A stretch of 64,000 bases of DNA, from NCBI GenBank assembly GCA_965200175.1, contig OZ241345.1:1-64000 (forward strand), written 5' to 3'. The stretch is from Azophilus sp026709365. GTDB lineage: Bacteria; Pseudomonadota; Gammaproteobacteria; Pseudomonadales; Azotimanducaceae. The notes under the pieces were generated by a model, which ran no database searches, was not told where the DNA came from, and saw only the letters and a program-made list of their open reading frames with translations. How positions within the stretch are numbered: position 1 is the first letter of the stretch; each line of letters starts with the position of its first letter. This document shows positions 29,199-39,119 of the stretch, one piece after another. Position numbers and translations under genes: made by a program.

Positions 29199-30389
29199 TC
29201 AGCGGACAAAGCGCGGGTCGCGCCAGCGAACGCAGTCGCTGGTGATTTCGTCGAGGGATCGCAGCCCCATCAGCGTCATGTCGCGCTCGAGTTCGCCCTT
29301 GAGGATTTCGATGACCCGGGCAACGCCTGCTTCGCCGCCGGCGCCGAGCCCGTAGAGATAGGCCTTGCCAATCAGCACGCCGCGGGCGCCCAAGGCCAGC
29401 GCCTTGATGATGTCGGTTCCGCGCCGGAAGCCGCTGTCCACTAGGACTTCCACGCGGTCACCGACCTCATCGACGATGTCCGACAACACTTCCAGCGTGG
29501 TCGGGGCGTGGTCGAGCTGCCTTCCGCCGTGGTTCGAGATGACGATGCCGGTGGCGCCAGTTTCGACGGCGAGCCGGGCGTCGGCAACGGAGGTGATGCC
29601 CTTGATGACGAAGGGCCCGCCCCAGTCTTCGCGCAGCGCCGCTGCGTCATCCCAAGTGAAGCTCTTGTCGAGCTGGTCAGCGAACCACTCCGCCACGGAG
29701 GCGAAATCGTCGCGGGTGGCGTCATCGACATAGCCCTCGATGTTTGGAAAGCGCCAGCCCGGATGGGATAGATAGTCCAGCGTCCAGCCGGGCCTTTGCA
29801 GCAGTTGCCGGAGTATGCGAGGGGTGGCCTTGGGCGGTATTGACAGCCGGTTGCGCAGATCCCGCTCCCGGTTGCCGTGGGTGGCGCAGTCCACCGTGAG
29901 GAACATGGCGCCGTAGCCCGCCGCCTTGCAGCGCTGGACTTACTCGCCCGTGATCGAGCGGTCCTTGAGCACATAGACTTGGAAGAATCGCGGCCCTGCG
30001 CCCACCTTGGCCACGTCCTCCAAGGAGAACATGGCCGAAGACGTGGTGCCGTAGATGACTTGGGAGGCCGCCGCCGCGCGGGCCGCCGCCAGTTCGCCTT
30101 GGGAGTGAAAGAAGCGGCTCGCCCCGGTGCTGGAGAGGATGAAGGGCACGGAGGTGGGCATGCCCAGCAGGGTGGTTGCGGTATCCACCGAGGTCACATC
30201 GACCAGCACCCGCTGCATCAGCGACAGCGCGGCAAACGACTTGGCGTTCTCGCCCCGCGTGTACTCGTCGTCGGCGCCGCCGTCCAGATAGTCGAAGATG
30301 AAGCGGGGCAGGCGCCGGCGGGCCAATTCGCGCACGTCCTCGATGTTGTGCGCCTGTTGCAGGTGTTGGCGTCCCGACGAAGTTCTCAT
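29199..30389 (-). pseudogene. FMN-dependent 2-hydroxyacid oxidase/dehydrogenase with one in-frame TAA
   Basis: The whole 396-codon frame reads as an L-lactate dehydrogenase/glycolate oxidase family protein, apart from a TAA at codon 150 (29942-29940). Before it: PRFIFDYLDGGADDEYTRGE and FILSSTGASRFFH. After it, in the same frame: QRCKAAGYGAMFLTVD, SNHGGRQLDHAPTTLEVL (active-site His/Arg) and DSGFRRGTDIIKALALGARG. No other lesion is visible. Family members oxidise lactate, glycolate or mandelate-like acids. The stop sits between Glu and Val where homologues usually carry a hydrophobic residue such as Leu (TTA to TAA is one change). Pseudogene, sequencing error or read-through are the options. 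Confidence 0.85.
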
Positions 30390-30539
30390 GTCTTGGCTGG
30401 TTGTCCCTCGGAATCACTCTTGCCGTCTGGTGGCCGCTGATCGTGATCGGTGACTTCGTTCTACATTCACGCCGTTCGGATTATGCGTGAGGTTGTCTTT
30501 CATGGCGTACTCAATGATTGGGAGCCCCCTTGGATCGCG

Positions 30540-32780
30540 TCAGAACTCCATCATCAACTCCACCCCGTAACGGGCCGGGTTTCGGGCTTGGTTCAGGATC
30601 CAGCCGGGATTTGCCGCGTTGGTGATCAGGCTGCTCTCGATGTTGTCGGTCAGGTTCTTGCCAAACACCGAGATGCGCCAGTTGCCGGCGGCGGGCGAGT
30701 AGGCAAGGCTGGCATCGTATTCCTCATAACTCGACCCCCGAAAGCCCAGGTTGTCGTCGGTGGAGTGAACGTCGCCCACATAGCGGTAGCTGCCGCGCAA
30801 CGTCAGATTGCCCGCACCGACCGGAATGTCGTAGGTCAGGTGCAGTTCCCGCTGCCACTCGGGTATGAAAGGGATTCGGGTGCCATCGATGACGCGCGGC
30901 GCTCCGCCGGCGCCGCCGCGCGGATTCACGAAGTCCTGCAGCTCGGCATCGAGATAGCCCATGTTCGCCTGCAGCAGCAGTCCGTCGGCGATCAGCCACG
31001 AGGTTTCCAACTCAATGCCCTTGATGGAGGCCTCGGCGGCGTTGGAGACGGTCTGAAAGCCGTCGATTCCGACCACGGTGCGCTGCAGGTCATCGTAGTC
31101 ATTGAGGAACAGCGACAGGTTGATGCGGGCCCGGCCTTCGGCCAAGTCAGCCTTGGCGCCCACCTCAAACGCATCCACGATTTCCTCGTCATAGGGGCCG
31201 GGAACCACTCCGGCGTTCTGGCGGATGTTGTAGCCGCCGCTGCGGAAGCCCCGGGTATAGGAGCCGTAGAGTTGCGCGTTTTCCGAAGCGAGGAACTGGA
31301 TGCCGGCCTTGTAGGTGAAGTTCGACCAGTCGTCGCTGCCTTCAAAGTTGAAGTCGCATTCCTTGGGGTTCGTGCTGACGAAGCCGGTGCAGCTTGGCGA
31401 ACCGGCGAACTGACCAATCTGCGCGTCCTTCTCCTCCCAGGATTGCCGGCCTCCCAGCGTCAGAATCCATTGCTCGGACAGCGCGAAGTCGGCTTGGGCG
31501 AACAGCCCCACCACCTGATGGTCGGTGACGCTGTGCGCTTACAGGCTGCCGCCGGCTGCCGCGAACAGCGCCCCGAAGCGACGCTCGCCATAGGTGAACT
31601 CCTGATCGAAGTAGAAGAATCCGGCTGTCAGGTCCACGCTGTCCGTGAGGCTGGCGTTGTAGATCAGTTCCTGGCTGAATTGGTCCTGTTCGATGAAGGT
31701 GTTGTTCACGTCGAAGATGGCGACGACGCTGCCGTCAAAGTCTTGGGTCAGGTCCTCCTGCTCCAAGTCGCGCAACGCGGTTATGGACTTCAGGGAGCCC
31801 AATGGCAGGTCCCAGTTCAGTTCAATGGAGCCGCTGATCCAGCCGGCGTCCAAGGGATGTTCGTTGACGCCGTTGGCTATCGGGTCGTTGCTGTCTCGGG
31901 CGCCCGCCTCGCTGACCCCCGGAATCGGCTGCACACGCAGCAACCGCGTATTGTCCACGGCCCAGATGGGCAGGGGATCCTCCTCGGATTGGCCGTACTC
32001 GAAGCGCAGGTCCGCAGTGAAGGTGTCGCTGGCCAGCCAGGTGAACGCGGCTCGAACGACCTGTTGGTCCACTTCGCCCAAGTCGTCGAAACCCGCCGCC
32101 TTGCCGGCTGGATTGTCCATCCAGTCGCTCAACTGGCTGTGAAACACGGCGATCTTGCCGAGCAGCTTGCCCTCCACCAGCGGTCCGCTGATCGAGGCGG
32201 CCGCCTGTAGATTGCCATCATTGCCGCCCATGACCCGAACCCGGCCGCTGAACTCCTCGGTTGGCCTGCGCGTGCGCAGCAACGCCGCTCCGCCGGTAAC
32301 GTTGCGGCCGAACAGGGTGCCTTGAGGCCCCCGCAGAACCTCCACGGCTTCAAGGTCGAAGCTGTCGAAGACGATGCCCGCGGATACGCCCTGATAGACG
32401 CCGTCAACGAAAACTCCGACCGCCGGGTCATCGGAAAGCACGGTGCCGGAGACGCCCATGCCGCGGATGAAGAAGTTCACGTAGCCGGGAAAGGTGGCGC
32501 TGGAATAGGCGGTCGCATTGGGCACGTTGGCGGTGATGTCCGTGAGATCCGCGGCCTGCATGGCTTCGATCTGATCGCCCGAGAAGGCTGAAACGGCCAG
32601 CGGCACGTCCTGGATGCTTTCCAAGTCGGCCCGCTTGCGGGCAGTGACCAGCACTTCCTCAACGATTGCCGTTGTGTCGGAGGACGACTCCACCCCTGAC
32701 GGTTGCGACCAGCTCCAAGGTGCCACGCCAGCGCACAAGCAAAAGGTCAGGATGCGGACTGTTGGCTTGATGGTTTTCAT
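30540..32780 (-). pseudogene. TonB-dependent receptor with one in-frame TAA
   Basis: The ATG at 32780 follows GGAGAG. A signal peptide (ILTFCLCAGVAPWSWSQ) leads to a TonB box (IVEEVLVTARKRAD) and plug motifs (VEVLRGPQGTLFGRNVTGGA). The barrel continues to the final MEF aromatic end near 30543. The frame is intact over 746 codons except a TAA at codon 414 (31541-31539), after GGSL and before AHSVTDHQVVGLFAQADF, which is plain barrel sequence in the same frame. A CAA to TAA change would explain it. The 150-bp gap to the oxidase has no other gene. It is probably co-transcribed with the oxidase and amidohydrolase. Confidence 0.87.
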
Positions 32781-33099
32781 GTTGTCTCTCCGAGGGGTTG
32801 CGGGACGGGTCTTGAACCGGGGCAGCGCAATCGCACCCGAAACCATTATCTCGCCGCGAGGCCAAGGCGGCTTGTCAAAAGGGGCACAGGCTCTATCCCG
32901 CAATGGCGGGCTTTCCTGCGCTTCGCAACCTCCGGGGCCCCACCCCGAAGGCTGCCGCCCATGATTGGGAACCGGGCAACCCACTTTGAGCGACGAGCAC
33001 AAACATCACCGCCACGTAGATGTTCAGCAGCAACCCCCCGGGCCGCAGCAGTTCAGACCGACGACGAGCACGAAGATGAGCAGCGATCGGATTTCCTTA
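32781..33099. other. Intergenic stretch before the TonB receptor, possible gene debris
   Basis: About 320 bp without a supported gene. It should hold the promoter of the receptor at 32780. The far half, read on the minus strand at about 33096-32990, shows a hydrophobic stretch (EIRSLLIFVLVVGLNCC, then after a frame change LLLNIYVAVMFVLVAQSG) that looks like a decayed piece of a membrane-protein gene. I cannot assign a family. A CCCGC/GCGGG mini-hairpin at about 32898-32911 has no T-run. Confidence 0.3.
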
Positions 33100-33534
33100 T
33101 CAGGAGCGACGTGGCGGCCGGTTCCAGCGCAGGTCCTGAAACCGCGCGAAATCCCGATCAAGCGTAATCCACTCGCAGCCGCTCTCGATCGCTAGGGCAG
33201 CAAAATAGGCGTCCGGTATCAGGTTTCCGGACACCTCGGCTTCCCGATAGAGACTTGTGAAAATATCCCAGTGGCGAGGGCCGGGATTTGCGGGCACACA
33301 GTGCGGTTGACGGCGGATTACGTCGGCAAACTCAAGCGCATGGTCCGGCGGGCTCGGCAGCGCAAATATGCGGGGATGAGTGACGATACGGAGGAATCCG
33401 CTCAAAACCAAGTCGGACATCGCAAACGCCTCATCCCCGCTGAGCACGTCTTCCAGCCACGCTCGGCAGGAGGCGTGTTCCTTAGCGTCGTCGCGATAAG
33501 CCGAAACGAGGATGTTGACGTCAGGCAGAACCAT
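33100..33534 (-). CDS. vapC: VapC-type PIN-domain toxin
   Basis: 144 aa from the ATG at 33534. The PIN start is MVLPDVNILVSAYRDD (first catalytic Asp). AFAMSDLVLSGFLRIVTHPR, then LIPDAYFAALAIESGCEWITLDRDFARF carries the later acidic residues. It is a ribonuclease of the TA-type VapC group; its target RNA is unknown. The start overlaps the antitoxin gene by 14 nt, so the pair is translationally coupled. Confidence 0.9.
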   Translation of the reverse strand: MVLPDVNILVSAYRDDAKEHASCRAWLEDVLSGDEAFAMSDLVLSGFLRIVTHPRIFALPSPPDHALEFADVIRRQPHCVPANPGPRHWDIFTSLYREAEVSGNLIPDAYFAALAIESGCEWITLDRDFARFQDLRWNRPPRRS

Positions 33535-33769
33535 GGCCCTTGCCCATAAGGTCAAGCAGTGTGGCGGAGTCGTTCAGATCCACTCCGGGCACGACGCCGG
33601 TGCCGTGAAACACCGGCAGTTCGACCTTGGGCCGACCGCCTGCGGGGCGCCTGTGCAGCGACTCCCGCAGCGCATCCTGAATGATGGCAGTGAGTGTCTT
33701 CCCCCGGTCAGCAGCAGCTCTCTTCAGTTCAGCAAACAGGTGGTCGTCAATGTGAATGGTTGTTCGCAT
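33521..33769 (-). CDS. vapB: Ribbon-helix-helix VapB-type antitoxin
   Basis: 82 aa from the ATG at 33769. An RHH N-terminus is seen: MRTTIHIDDHLFAELKRAAA, then RGKTLTAIIQDALRESL. The acidic/hydrophobic tail (GVDLNDSATLLDLMGKG) should wrap the toxin. It neutralises the downstream VapC and probably binds its own promoter. An upstream in-frame ATG at 33781 exists, but it would overlap the -10 element, so 33769 is preferred. Confidence 0.85.
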   Translation of the reverse strand: MRTTIHIDDHLFAELKRAAADRGKTLTAIIQDALRESLHRRPAGGRPKVELPVFHGTGVVPGVDLNDSATLLDLMGKGHGSA

Positions 33770-33776
33770 GCATAAA

Positions 33777-33805
33777 AACATATTTGGCGAACATACTTAT
33801 GTCAA
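33777..33805 (-). promoter_or_regulatory. Promoter and operator of vapBC
   Basis: On the minus strand a consensus -35 TTGACA (33805-33800) and a -10 TATGTT (33782-33777) are exactly 17 nt apart. A short dyad ACATA/TATGT (33791-33802) lies inside the spacer, a natural place for a VapB operator. The expected start of transcription, about 7 nt past the -10, falls at or within 1-2 nt of the antitoxin ATG, so the transcript may be leaderless. Confidence 0.65.
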
Positions 33806-33972
33806 CTGGAGTTGTGGCGTTGGTTGGGGTAGATCGAACAGGTCAGGGGGCCTATCCGCGAGCGGACCAGGAGGGTCGGCCCTTGGCGACCGATGGGTTG
33901 CACGAACGAACATGTGGCCAGCGTTGATCTGGAGGATACTATCGCCGTTCGCACGCCGACTAGGGGAGCCGC

Positions 33973-34458
33973 ATGTCAGGTCGCATTGAACAGCGCATCA
34001 GGGAACTCGGGCTGGTTTTGCCCCAGCCCCTCCAAGCGCCCCCGGGCCTCAAGGTGCCGCTCGTCATGGTCAGGACGCTCGGCAAGCGCATGCTCGTCTC
34101 TGGGCACGGCCCCCAGGAAGCCGACGGCTCCATCGCGCAGCCTCTCGGGCAGGTGGGCGCGGATGTCACGGTTGAACAAGGGGTCGAGGCGGCGCGCAAG
34201 GTGGCGCTGGCCATGCTCGGCTCGATTCACCGCGCCATCGGTGACCTTGACCGCATCGACTGCTGGGCCAAGGTGTTCGGCATGGTGAATTCAGCGCCCG
34301 GCTTCACGGGCCAGTCGGCGGTGATCAACGGCTTCTCAGAGCAGATCGTCGAGATCTTCGGCGAGGAGTGCGGCCTCGCGACCCGCTCCGCGGTCGGCAT
34401 GGCGGCGCTCCCCTTCGGCATCCCCGTCGAGGTGGAAGCCGAACTGCAGCTTAGTTAG
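33973..34458 (+). CDS. RidA/YjgF/TdcF-family protein
   Basis: 161 aa from the ATG at 33973, preceded by AGGGGAG. It is of the longer RidA subgroup: GLVLPQPLQAPPGLKVPLVM, RMLVSGHGPQEADGS, DVTVEQGVEAARKVALAMLG, CWAKVFGMVNSAPGF and RSAVGMAALPFGIPVEVEAE. RidA deaminates reactive enamine/imine intermediates; this subgroup often accompanies amino-acid or 2-oxo-acid catabolism. The stop is 9 nt before the indolepyruvate oxidoreductase start, so they form one operon. Confidence 0.88.
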   Translation: MSGRIEQRIRELGLVLPQPLQAPPGLKVPLVMVRTLGKRMLVSGHGPQEADGSIAQPLGQVGADVTVEQGVEAARKVALAMLGSIHRAIGDLDRIDCWAKVFGMVNSAPGFTGQSAVINGFSEQIVEIFGEECGLATRSAVGMAALPFGIPVEVEAELQLS

Positions 34459-34467
34459 GGGCCGCTC

Positions 34468-37400
34468 ATGGGTCTTCCAACCGTCAGCCTTGAGGACAAG
34501 TACACCAAGGATGCGGGACGAGTGTATCTGACCGGCACCCAGGCGCTCGTGCGGCTCCTGCTGGTGCAGCGCCGCCGGGACTTGGCGGCCGGGCTCAACA
34601 CCGCCGGATTCATTGCCGGCTACCGGGGTTCGCCGATGACGGCCATGGACATGGAGCTCTGGCGGGCGGAGGAGCACACCGCCCGTCACCACGTCCGCTT
34701 CTGGCCGGCCACCAACGAGCACATGGCGGCGACCGCCGTCTGGGGCACCCAGCAGGTGCATTATTTTGGCGATGCCGACTATGACGGCGTCTATGCCATG
34801 TGGTACGGCAAGGGGCCGGGCCTCGACCAAAGCCTCGATGCCATCCGCCAGGGCAACTATCACGGCGCCGCCAAGCACGGCGGCGTGCTGGTGCTCGCCG
34901 GCGACGACCCGGCCATGCGCTCCACCGTTGACGCCTATCATTCGGAACTGCTGTTCGAGGACCTGCTCATGCCGGTGCTGTACCCGGCGGACATCCAGGA
35001 GGTGTTCACCCTCGGCCTGTACGGCATCGAACTGTCCCGCTTCAGCGGCGCCTGGGTGGGCTACAAGCTGCTGCCGGAAACCATCGAAACGGCGGCCAGC
35101 ATTCAGGCGGACCACGATGGCATCGTCATCGCCCGGCCCGAGTTCGGGTTTCCTCCGGATGGCGTCAATTCGCGCCCCGGCGACTCCTGGGCAGTGCAGG
35201 AGAACCGCCTGCGCGGCTACAAGCTGCCCGCGGCGGTGGCGTTCGCGCGGGCCAACCGGCTCAACCGCATCACCCACGACAGCCCGCGCGCGCGTTTCGG
35301 TATCGTGGCCATGGGCAAGACTTGGCGCGATGCCCTGCAGGCGCTGGCTGACCTTGGCCTCGATGCGGCCGTGCTGTCGGCGATTGGCATTCGCATCCTC
35401 AAGGTCGCCATGCCGTTCCCGGTGGATCGGGAAACCTATCGGGAGTTTGCCGAAGGGTTGGAGGAGGTTTTGGTCATCGAAGACAAGCGGGAGCAGATCG
35501 AGAACGCCCTCCGCCATGTCTGCTACGCATTGCCGGAAGGACGCCGGCCCAACATCGTGGGCCGCCTGGACGAACGCGGCGCCAAGCTGGTCGATGACAT
35601 CGGCGACCTGAACCCGGACAAGATTGCCCGTGCGATCGCAGGCCGCATCCGCGCCTTCCACGACAGCGAACGCCTGCGCGCTCGCCTTGCCTTCCTGGAC
35701 CGACAAGCGGCGTCTGAAGGCCAGCGCGAAGCCGCATCCATCGCCCGGCTGCCCTATTTCTGCTCCGGTTGTCCGCACAACACCTCCACCCGAGTCCCGG
35801 AGGGCAGCCGTGCCTACGGCGGCGTCGGCTGCCACTTCATGGCCAACTGGATGGATCGGGAGGTTCACTCCTACAGCCAGATGGGCGGCGAGGGGGTGGC
35901 CTGGATCGGTCAGGCCCCCTTCGTGCGCACGCCGCATGTCTTCCAGCAGCTCGGCGACGGCACCTATTACCACTCCGGAATTCTCGCTGTTCGCTCCGCG
36001 GTCGCGGCGGGCGTCAACATCACCTATAAGATCCTGTTCAACGATGCCGTGGCCATGACGGGCGGGCAGCCGGTGGACGGGCGGCTCACCGTGCCGCAGA
36101 TTTCCCGGCAGATGCGCGACGAAGGCATCCAGCGCATTGCCGTGGTGACCGACGAACCGGAGAAGTACGGGAGGCGAGCCCAGTTCGCGCCCGGCACCGC
36201 CATCCATCACCGGGACGACTTGGATTTCGTGCAGCGCGAGCTGCGCGGCGTGGCCGGCGTCTCCGTACTGATCTACGACCAGACCTGTGCCGCGGAAAAG
36301 CGCAGGCGACGCAAGCGCGGCCGCTACCCCGACCCGGCCAAGCGCCTGTTCATCAACGACCGGGTTTGCGAAAACTGCGGCGATTGCGGCACCCAGTCCA
36401 ACTGCGTCTCGGTGTTGCCGCTCGAGACCGACTACGGACGCAAGCGGACCATCGATCAATCCGCATGCAACAAGGACTATTCCTGCAACAAGGGCTTCTG
36501 TCCGAGTTTCGTGACCGTCTTGGGCGGCCAGCCGCGCAAGGGCCGCGGCACCGCCGACCTGCCGCCCGCCTTGGAAACGATCCCGGAACCCGATCTGGCC
36601 GTCATACCCGAAAACGGCACCTACGCCATTCTCATCGGCGGTGTTGGCGGCACCGGGGTCGTCACCATCGGCGCACTGCTGGGCATGGCGGCGCACATCG
36701 ACGGCAAGGGTGCGTCCATCGTCGATCAATTGGGGTTCGCCCAAAAGGGCGGCCCGGTCACCACTCACGTGCGCATCGCGGAGAAAACGAAGGACATCAA
36801 CTCAGCGCGCATCAACGCGGGGGGAGCGGACTTGGTTCTCGGCTGTGATCTGCTGGTCGTCAGCGGTGATCAGCCGCTGGCGACCATGGACCCCCATCGA
36901 ACCCGCGCCTTGGTGAACACTCAGCAGACCATCACCGGCGACTTCACCCGCAATCCGGACTTGATCTATCCCGGAAACAACTTGCGCCAGCGTTTGTCGG
37001 GGGCGCTGAATCCGGACAACCTCACCTTCATCGACGCCACCCGCATCGCCACGGGGCTGCTTGGCGACTCCATTGCCAGCAACCTGTTCCTAGTGGGTTA
37101 CGCTTGGCAGCAGGGCCTGTTGCCGCTGTCGAGGGAGGCGATCTTAGATGCCGTTGCGTTGAATGGCGTCAGCGTCGAGTGGAACCAGCAGGCCTTCGAG
37201 TGGGGCCGCCGCGCCGCTTGGGATATCGATGCGGTCTTGGCGGTGGTCGGTGGCACTGCTGAGCCCTCGTCCGCGGCGTTGCCGCTTGATGTGCTGATCG
37301 AACATCGCAGCGCGGACTTGGTCGGCTACCAGAACGCGGCTTATGCCGAGCAGTACCGGTCGCTGGTCAAAAAGGTTCGTGAAGCGGAGCGCCGGTGCGC

Positions 37401-37938
37401 CCCCGGACGCAACGGACTGGCCGAGGCGGTCGCCCGCCATGCCCACAAGCTAATGTCCTACAAGGACGAGTACGAGGTGGGGCGCCTTTATTCGCATCCG
37501 GACTTCATGCGCAAGCTGAACGAACAGTTCGAAGGCCCCTTCAAACTGCGCTTCAATCTTGCGCCACCGATGATCGCCCCGAGGGACAAGGTCACCGGTA
37601 CGCCGCGCAAGATGGCGTTCGGCGGCTGGATGCTCCCGATCATGCGCCTGCTTGGGCGTCTGCGGTTCCTGCGCGGCACGCCGTTCGACCCCTTCGGCTG
37701 GAGTGCGGAGCGGAAGATGGAGCGGCAACTCATCGTCAACTACGAGAAGGTCATCGCCGAACTGCTCGACGGCTTAAACGACGACAACTACGGGCTCGCC
37801 GTCAGCATCGCTTCCACTCCTGAGCAGATCCGCGGATTCGGCCACGTCAAGCTGGCGTCGGTCGAGGCGGCTGCGGCCTGCGAGGCGGATCTGCTGGAGG
37901 CATGGCGAAGCGCCCCCCGAAACGAGATCGCCGCGTAG
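34468..37938 (+). CDS. Indolepyruvate:ferredoxin oxidoreductase, fused alpha-gamma-type
   Basis: 1156 aa, the size of the aerobic-proteobacterial single-chain form. In order: N-terminal pyrimidine domain (GFIAGYRGSPMTAMDMELWR), transketolase-C-like part (HFGIVAMGKTW equivalent RFGIVAMGKTWRDAL), a CSGCPHNTS motif, the TPP region (GGVGCHFMANWMDREV, MGGEGVAWIG), and iron-sulfur cysteines CENCGDCG and CNKDYSCNKGFCP. The gamma domain is ILIGGVGGTGVVTIGALLG. It oxidatively decarboxylates arylpyruvates (or branched 2-oxo acids) with CoA to acyl-CoA, reducing a ferredoxin or other carrier. It is linked to RidA upstream. Substrate is inferred from family only. Confidence 0.93.
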   Translation: MGLPTVSLEDKYTKDAGRVYLTGTQALVRLLLVQRRRDLAAGLNTAGFIAGYRGSPMTAMDMELWRAEEHTARHHVRFWPATNEHMAATAVWGTQQVHYFGDADYDGVYAMWYGKGPGLDQSLDAIRQGNYHGAAKHGGVLVLAGDDPAMRSTVDAYHSELLFEDLLMPVLYPADIQEVFTLGLYGIELSRFSGAWVGYKLLPETIETAASIQADHDGIVIARPEFGFPPDGVNSRPGDSWAVQENRLRGYKLPAAVAFARANRLNRITHDSPRARFGIVAMGKTWRDALQALADLGLDAAVLSAIGIRILKVAMPFPVDRETYREFAEGLEEVLVIEDKREQIENALRHVCYALPEGRRPNIVGRLDERGAKLVDDIGDLNPDKIARAIAGRIRAFHDSERLRARLAFLDRQAASEGQREAASIARLPYFCSGCPHNTSTRVPEGSRAYGGVGCHFMANWMDREVHSYSQMGGEGVAWIGQAPFVRTPHVFQQLGDGTYYHSGILAVRSAVAAGVNITYKILFNDAVAMTGGQPVDGRLTVPQISRQMRDEGIQRIAVVTDEPEKYGRRAQFAPGTAIHHRDDLDFVQRELRGVAGVSVLIYDQTCAAEKRRRRKRGRYPDPAKRLFINDRVCENCGDCGTQSNCVSVLPLETDYGRKRTIDQSACNKDYSCNKGFCPSFVTVLGGQPRKGRGTADLPPALETIPEPDLAVIPENGTYAILIGGVGGTGVVTIGALLGMAAHIDGKGASIVDQLGFAQKGGPVTTHVRIAEKTKDINSARINAGGADLVLGCDLLVVSGDQPLATMDPHRTRALVNTQQTITGDFTRNPDLIYPGNNLRQRLSGALNPDNLTFIDATRIATGLLGDSIASNLFLVGYAWQQGLLPLSREAILDAVALNGVSVEWNQQAFEWGRRAAWDIDAVLAVVGGTAEPSSAALPLDVLIEHRSADLVGYQNAAYAEQYRSLVKKVREAERRCAPGRNGLAEAVARHAHKLMSYKDEYEVGRLYSHPDFMRKLNEQFEGPFKLRFNLAPPMIAPRDKVTGTPRKMAFGGWMLPIMRLLGRLRFLRGTPFDPFGWSAERKMERQLIVNYEKVIAELLDGLNDDNYGLAVSIASTPEQIRGFGHVKLASVEAAAACEADLLEAWRSAPRNEIAA

Positions 37939-37943
37939 CCCGG

Positions 37944-39119
37944 CTACCGGGCGTTGACGATGCCTTGCCGGTGTAGCCGCTCGATCTCCGCATCGGTTAG
38001 CCCCCAGCCGGCTAGGCTGTCTCTGACATTGCCCGTCGGTTCAGAGGGCGCGCACTGGATCTGCGACGGCGTCCGGGAAAAGCGCGGAGCGGGCGCTGGC
38101 TGGAGGACGTCGTCCACGGTGAGGTAGCTGTTCCGGGCTTCGCTGTGCGGATGTGCGGCCGCCTCCATGAGCGAGAGCACCGGTGCGAAACAGGCATCGG
38201 TGCCATCGAACGCTTGGGTCCACTCCTCCCGGGTGCGGGATCGAAACAGCCTTTCCAGCACGGCGTGGTGTTCGGGCCAGGACGCCCTGTCGTACTGGTC
38301 TTTGGGGTCGATCTCGTCGGTTTCCAGAGCCTCCAGCAGGGCGGCGAAGAAGCGCCCCTCAATGGCGCAGACCGCAACGTATTCGCCGTCGCGGGTCTCA
38401 TAGGTGCGTACGAAGGGGGCGCTGCCGTCGAACAGGTTGACGCCCCGGCGATCCTGCCACAGGCCACCTGCGAGCATGCCGTAGAAGAGGGTCATCATCG
38501 AAGCGGTGCCATCGACCATGGCTGCATCGACCACTTGGCCCTGGCCGGACCGTTGCGCTTCGAGCAGCGCCGCCAGCATCCCCAGCGCCAAGTACAAACC
38601 GCCGCCGCCGAAGTCGCCGATCAGGTTGAGCGGCACCGGTGGCGGGCGCTGCGCCTCGCCCAGCGTGCCCAGGGCGCCAGCCAAGGCGATGTAGTTGGTG
38701 TCGTGGCCGGCCGTGTCGGCGAGCGGCCCTTCCTGACCCCAGCCGGTGATGCGGCCGTAAACAAGCCGAGGATTGCGCGCCATGCACTCGTCGGGTCCGA
38801 GGCCCAGCCGCTCCATGACGCCGGGGCGAAAGCCTTCGAACAGCGCATCGGCACTGGCACACAAGCGCAACACCAGATCGACCCCCTCGGGTTCCTTGAG
38901 GTCCACCCCGATCACCAGCCGGCTGCGGTTCATCAGGTTGTATTGCGCGGGCATGGCCACGCCCCGCTCGCCGCCGGCCGGATTGTCGATGCGAATCAGC
39001 CGGGCGCCCATGTCCGCCAGCAGCATGCCGCAAAACTGACCGGGGCCGATGCCGGCGATCTCGACGATCTTGTATCCCTCAAGTGGTCCCATGGCGTCGT
39101 ATCCGGTGCTGTCGGTCAA
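37944..39119 (-). CDS. CaiB/BaiF-type CoA transferase / alpha-methylacyl-CoA racemase family
   Basis: 391 aa. Features are GPLEGYKIVEIAGIGPGQFC, MLLADMGARLIRIDNP, the GVDLKEPEG segment, ADALFEGFRPGVMERLGLGP and YGRITGWGQEGPLADTAGHD. The catalytic Asp of class III CoA transferases/AMACR is likely in GHDTNY. Closest in type to AMACR, because of GHDTNYIALAGAL and FGGGGLYLALGMLAALLEA. It could racemise 2-methylacyl-CoA or transfer CoA between acids. The start overlaps the AraC-family gene stop by 4 nt (ATGA), so the regulator and enzyme are one operon. Confidence 0.88.
   Translation of the reverse strand: MTDSTGYDAMGPLEGYKIVEIAGIGPGQFCGMLLADMGARLIRIDNPAGGERGVAMPAQYNLMNRSRLVIGVDLKEPEGVDLVLRLCASADALFEGFRPGVMERLGLGPDECMARNPRLVYGRITGWGQEGPLADTAGHDTNYIALAGALGTLGEAQRPPPVPLNLIGDFGGGGLYLALGMLAALLEAQRSGQGQVVDAAMVDGTASMMTLFYGMLAGGLWQDRRGVNLFDGSAPFVRTYETRDGEYVAVCAIEGRFFAALLEALETDEIDPKDQYDRASWPEHHAVLERLFRSRTREEWTQAFDGTDACFAPVLSLMEAAAHPHSEARNSYLTVDDVLQPAPAPRFSRTPSQIQCAPSEPTGNVRDSLAGWGLTDAEIERLHRQGIVNAR

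Noticed and set aside
29199..32780. Genome-wide recoding of TAA as a sense codon
   Set aside because: Normal genes in the window end with TAA (for example the ferredoxin and HicA), and only two internal TAA codons are seen. Local mutation or error is more likely; read-through is kept as a possibility in the findings.
32781..33099. Named transporter remnant
   Set aside because: The hydrophobic pieces resemble permease sequence but need a frame change and match no family I can name, so only possible debris is reported.
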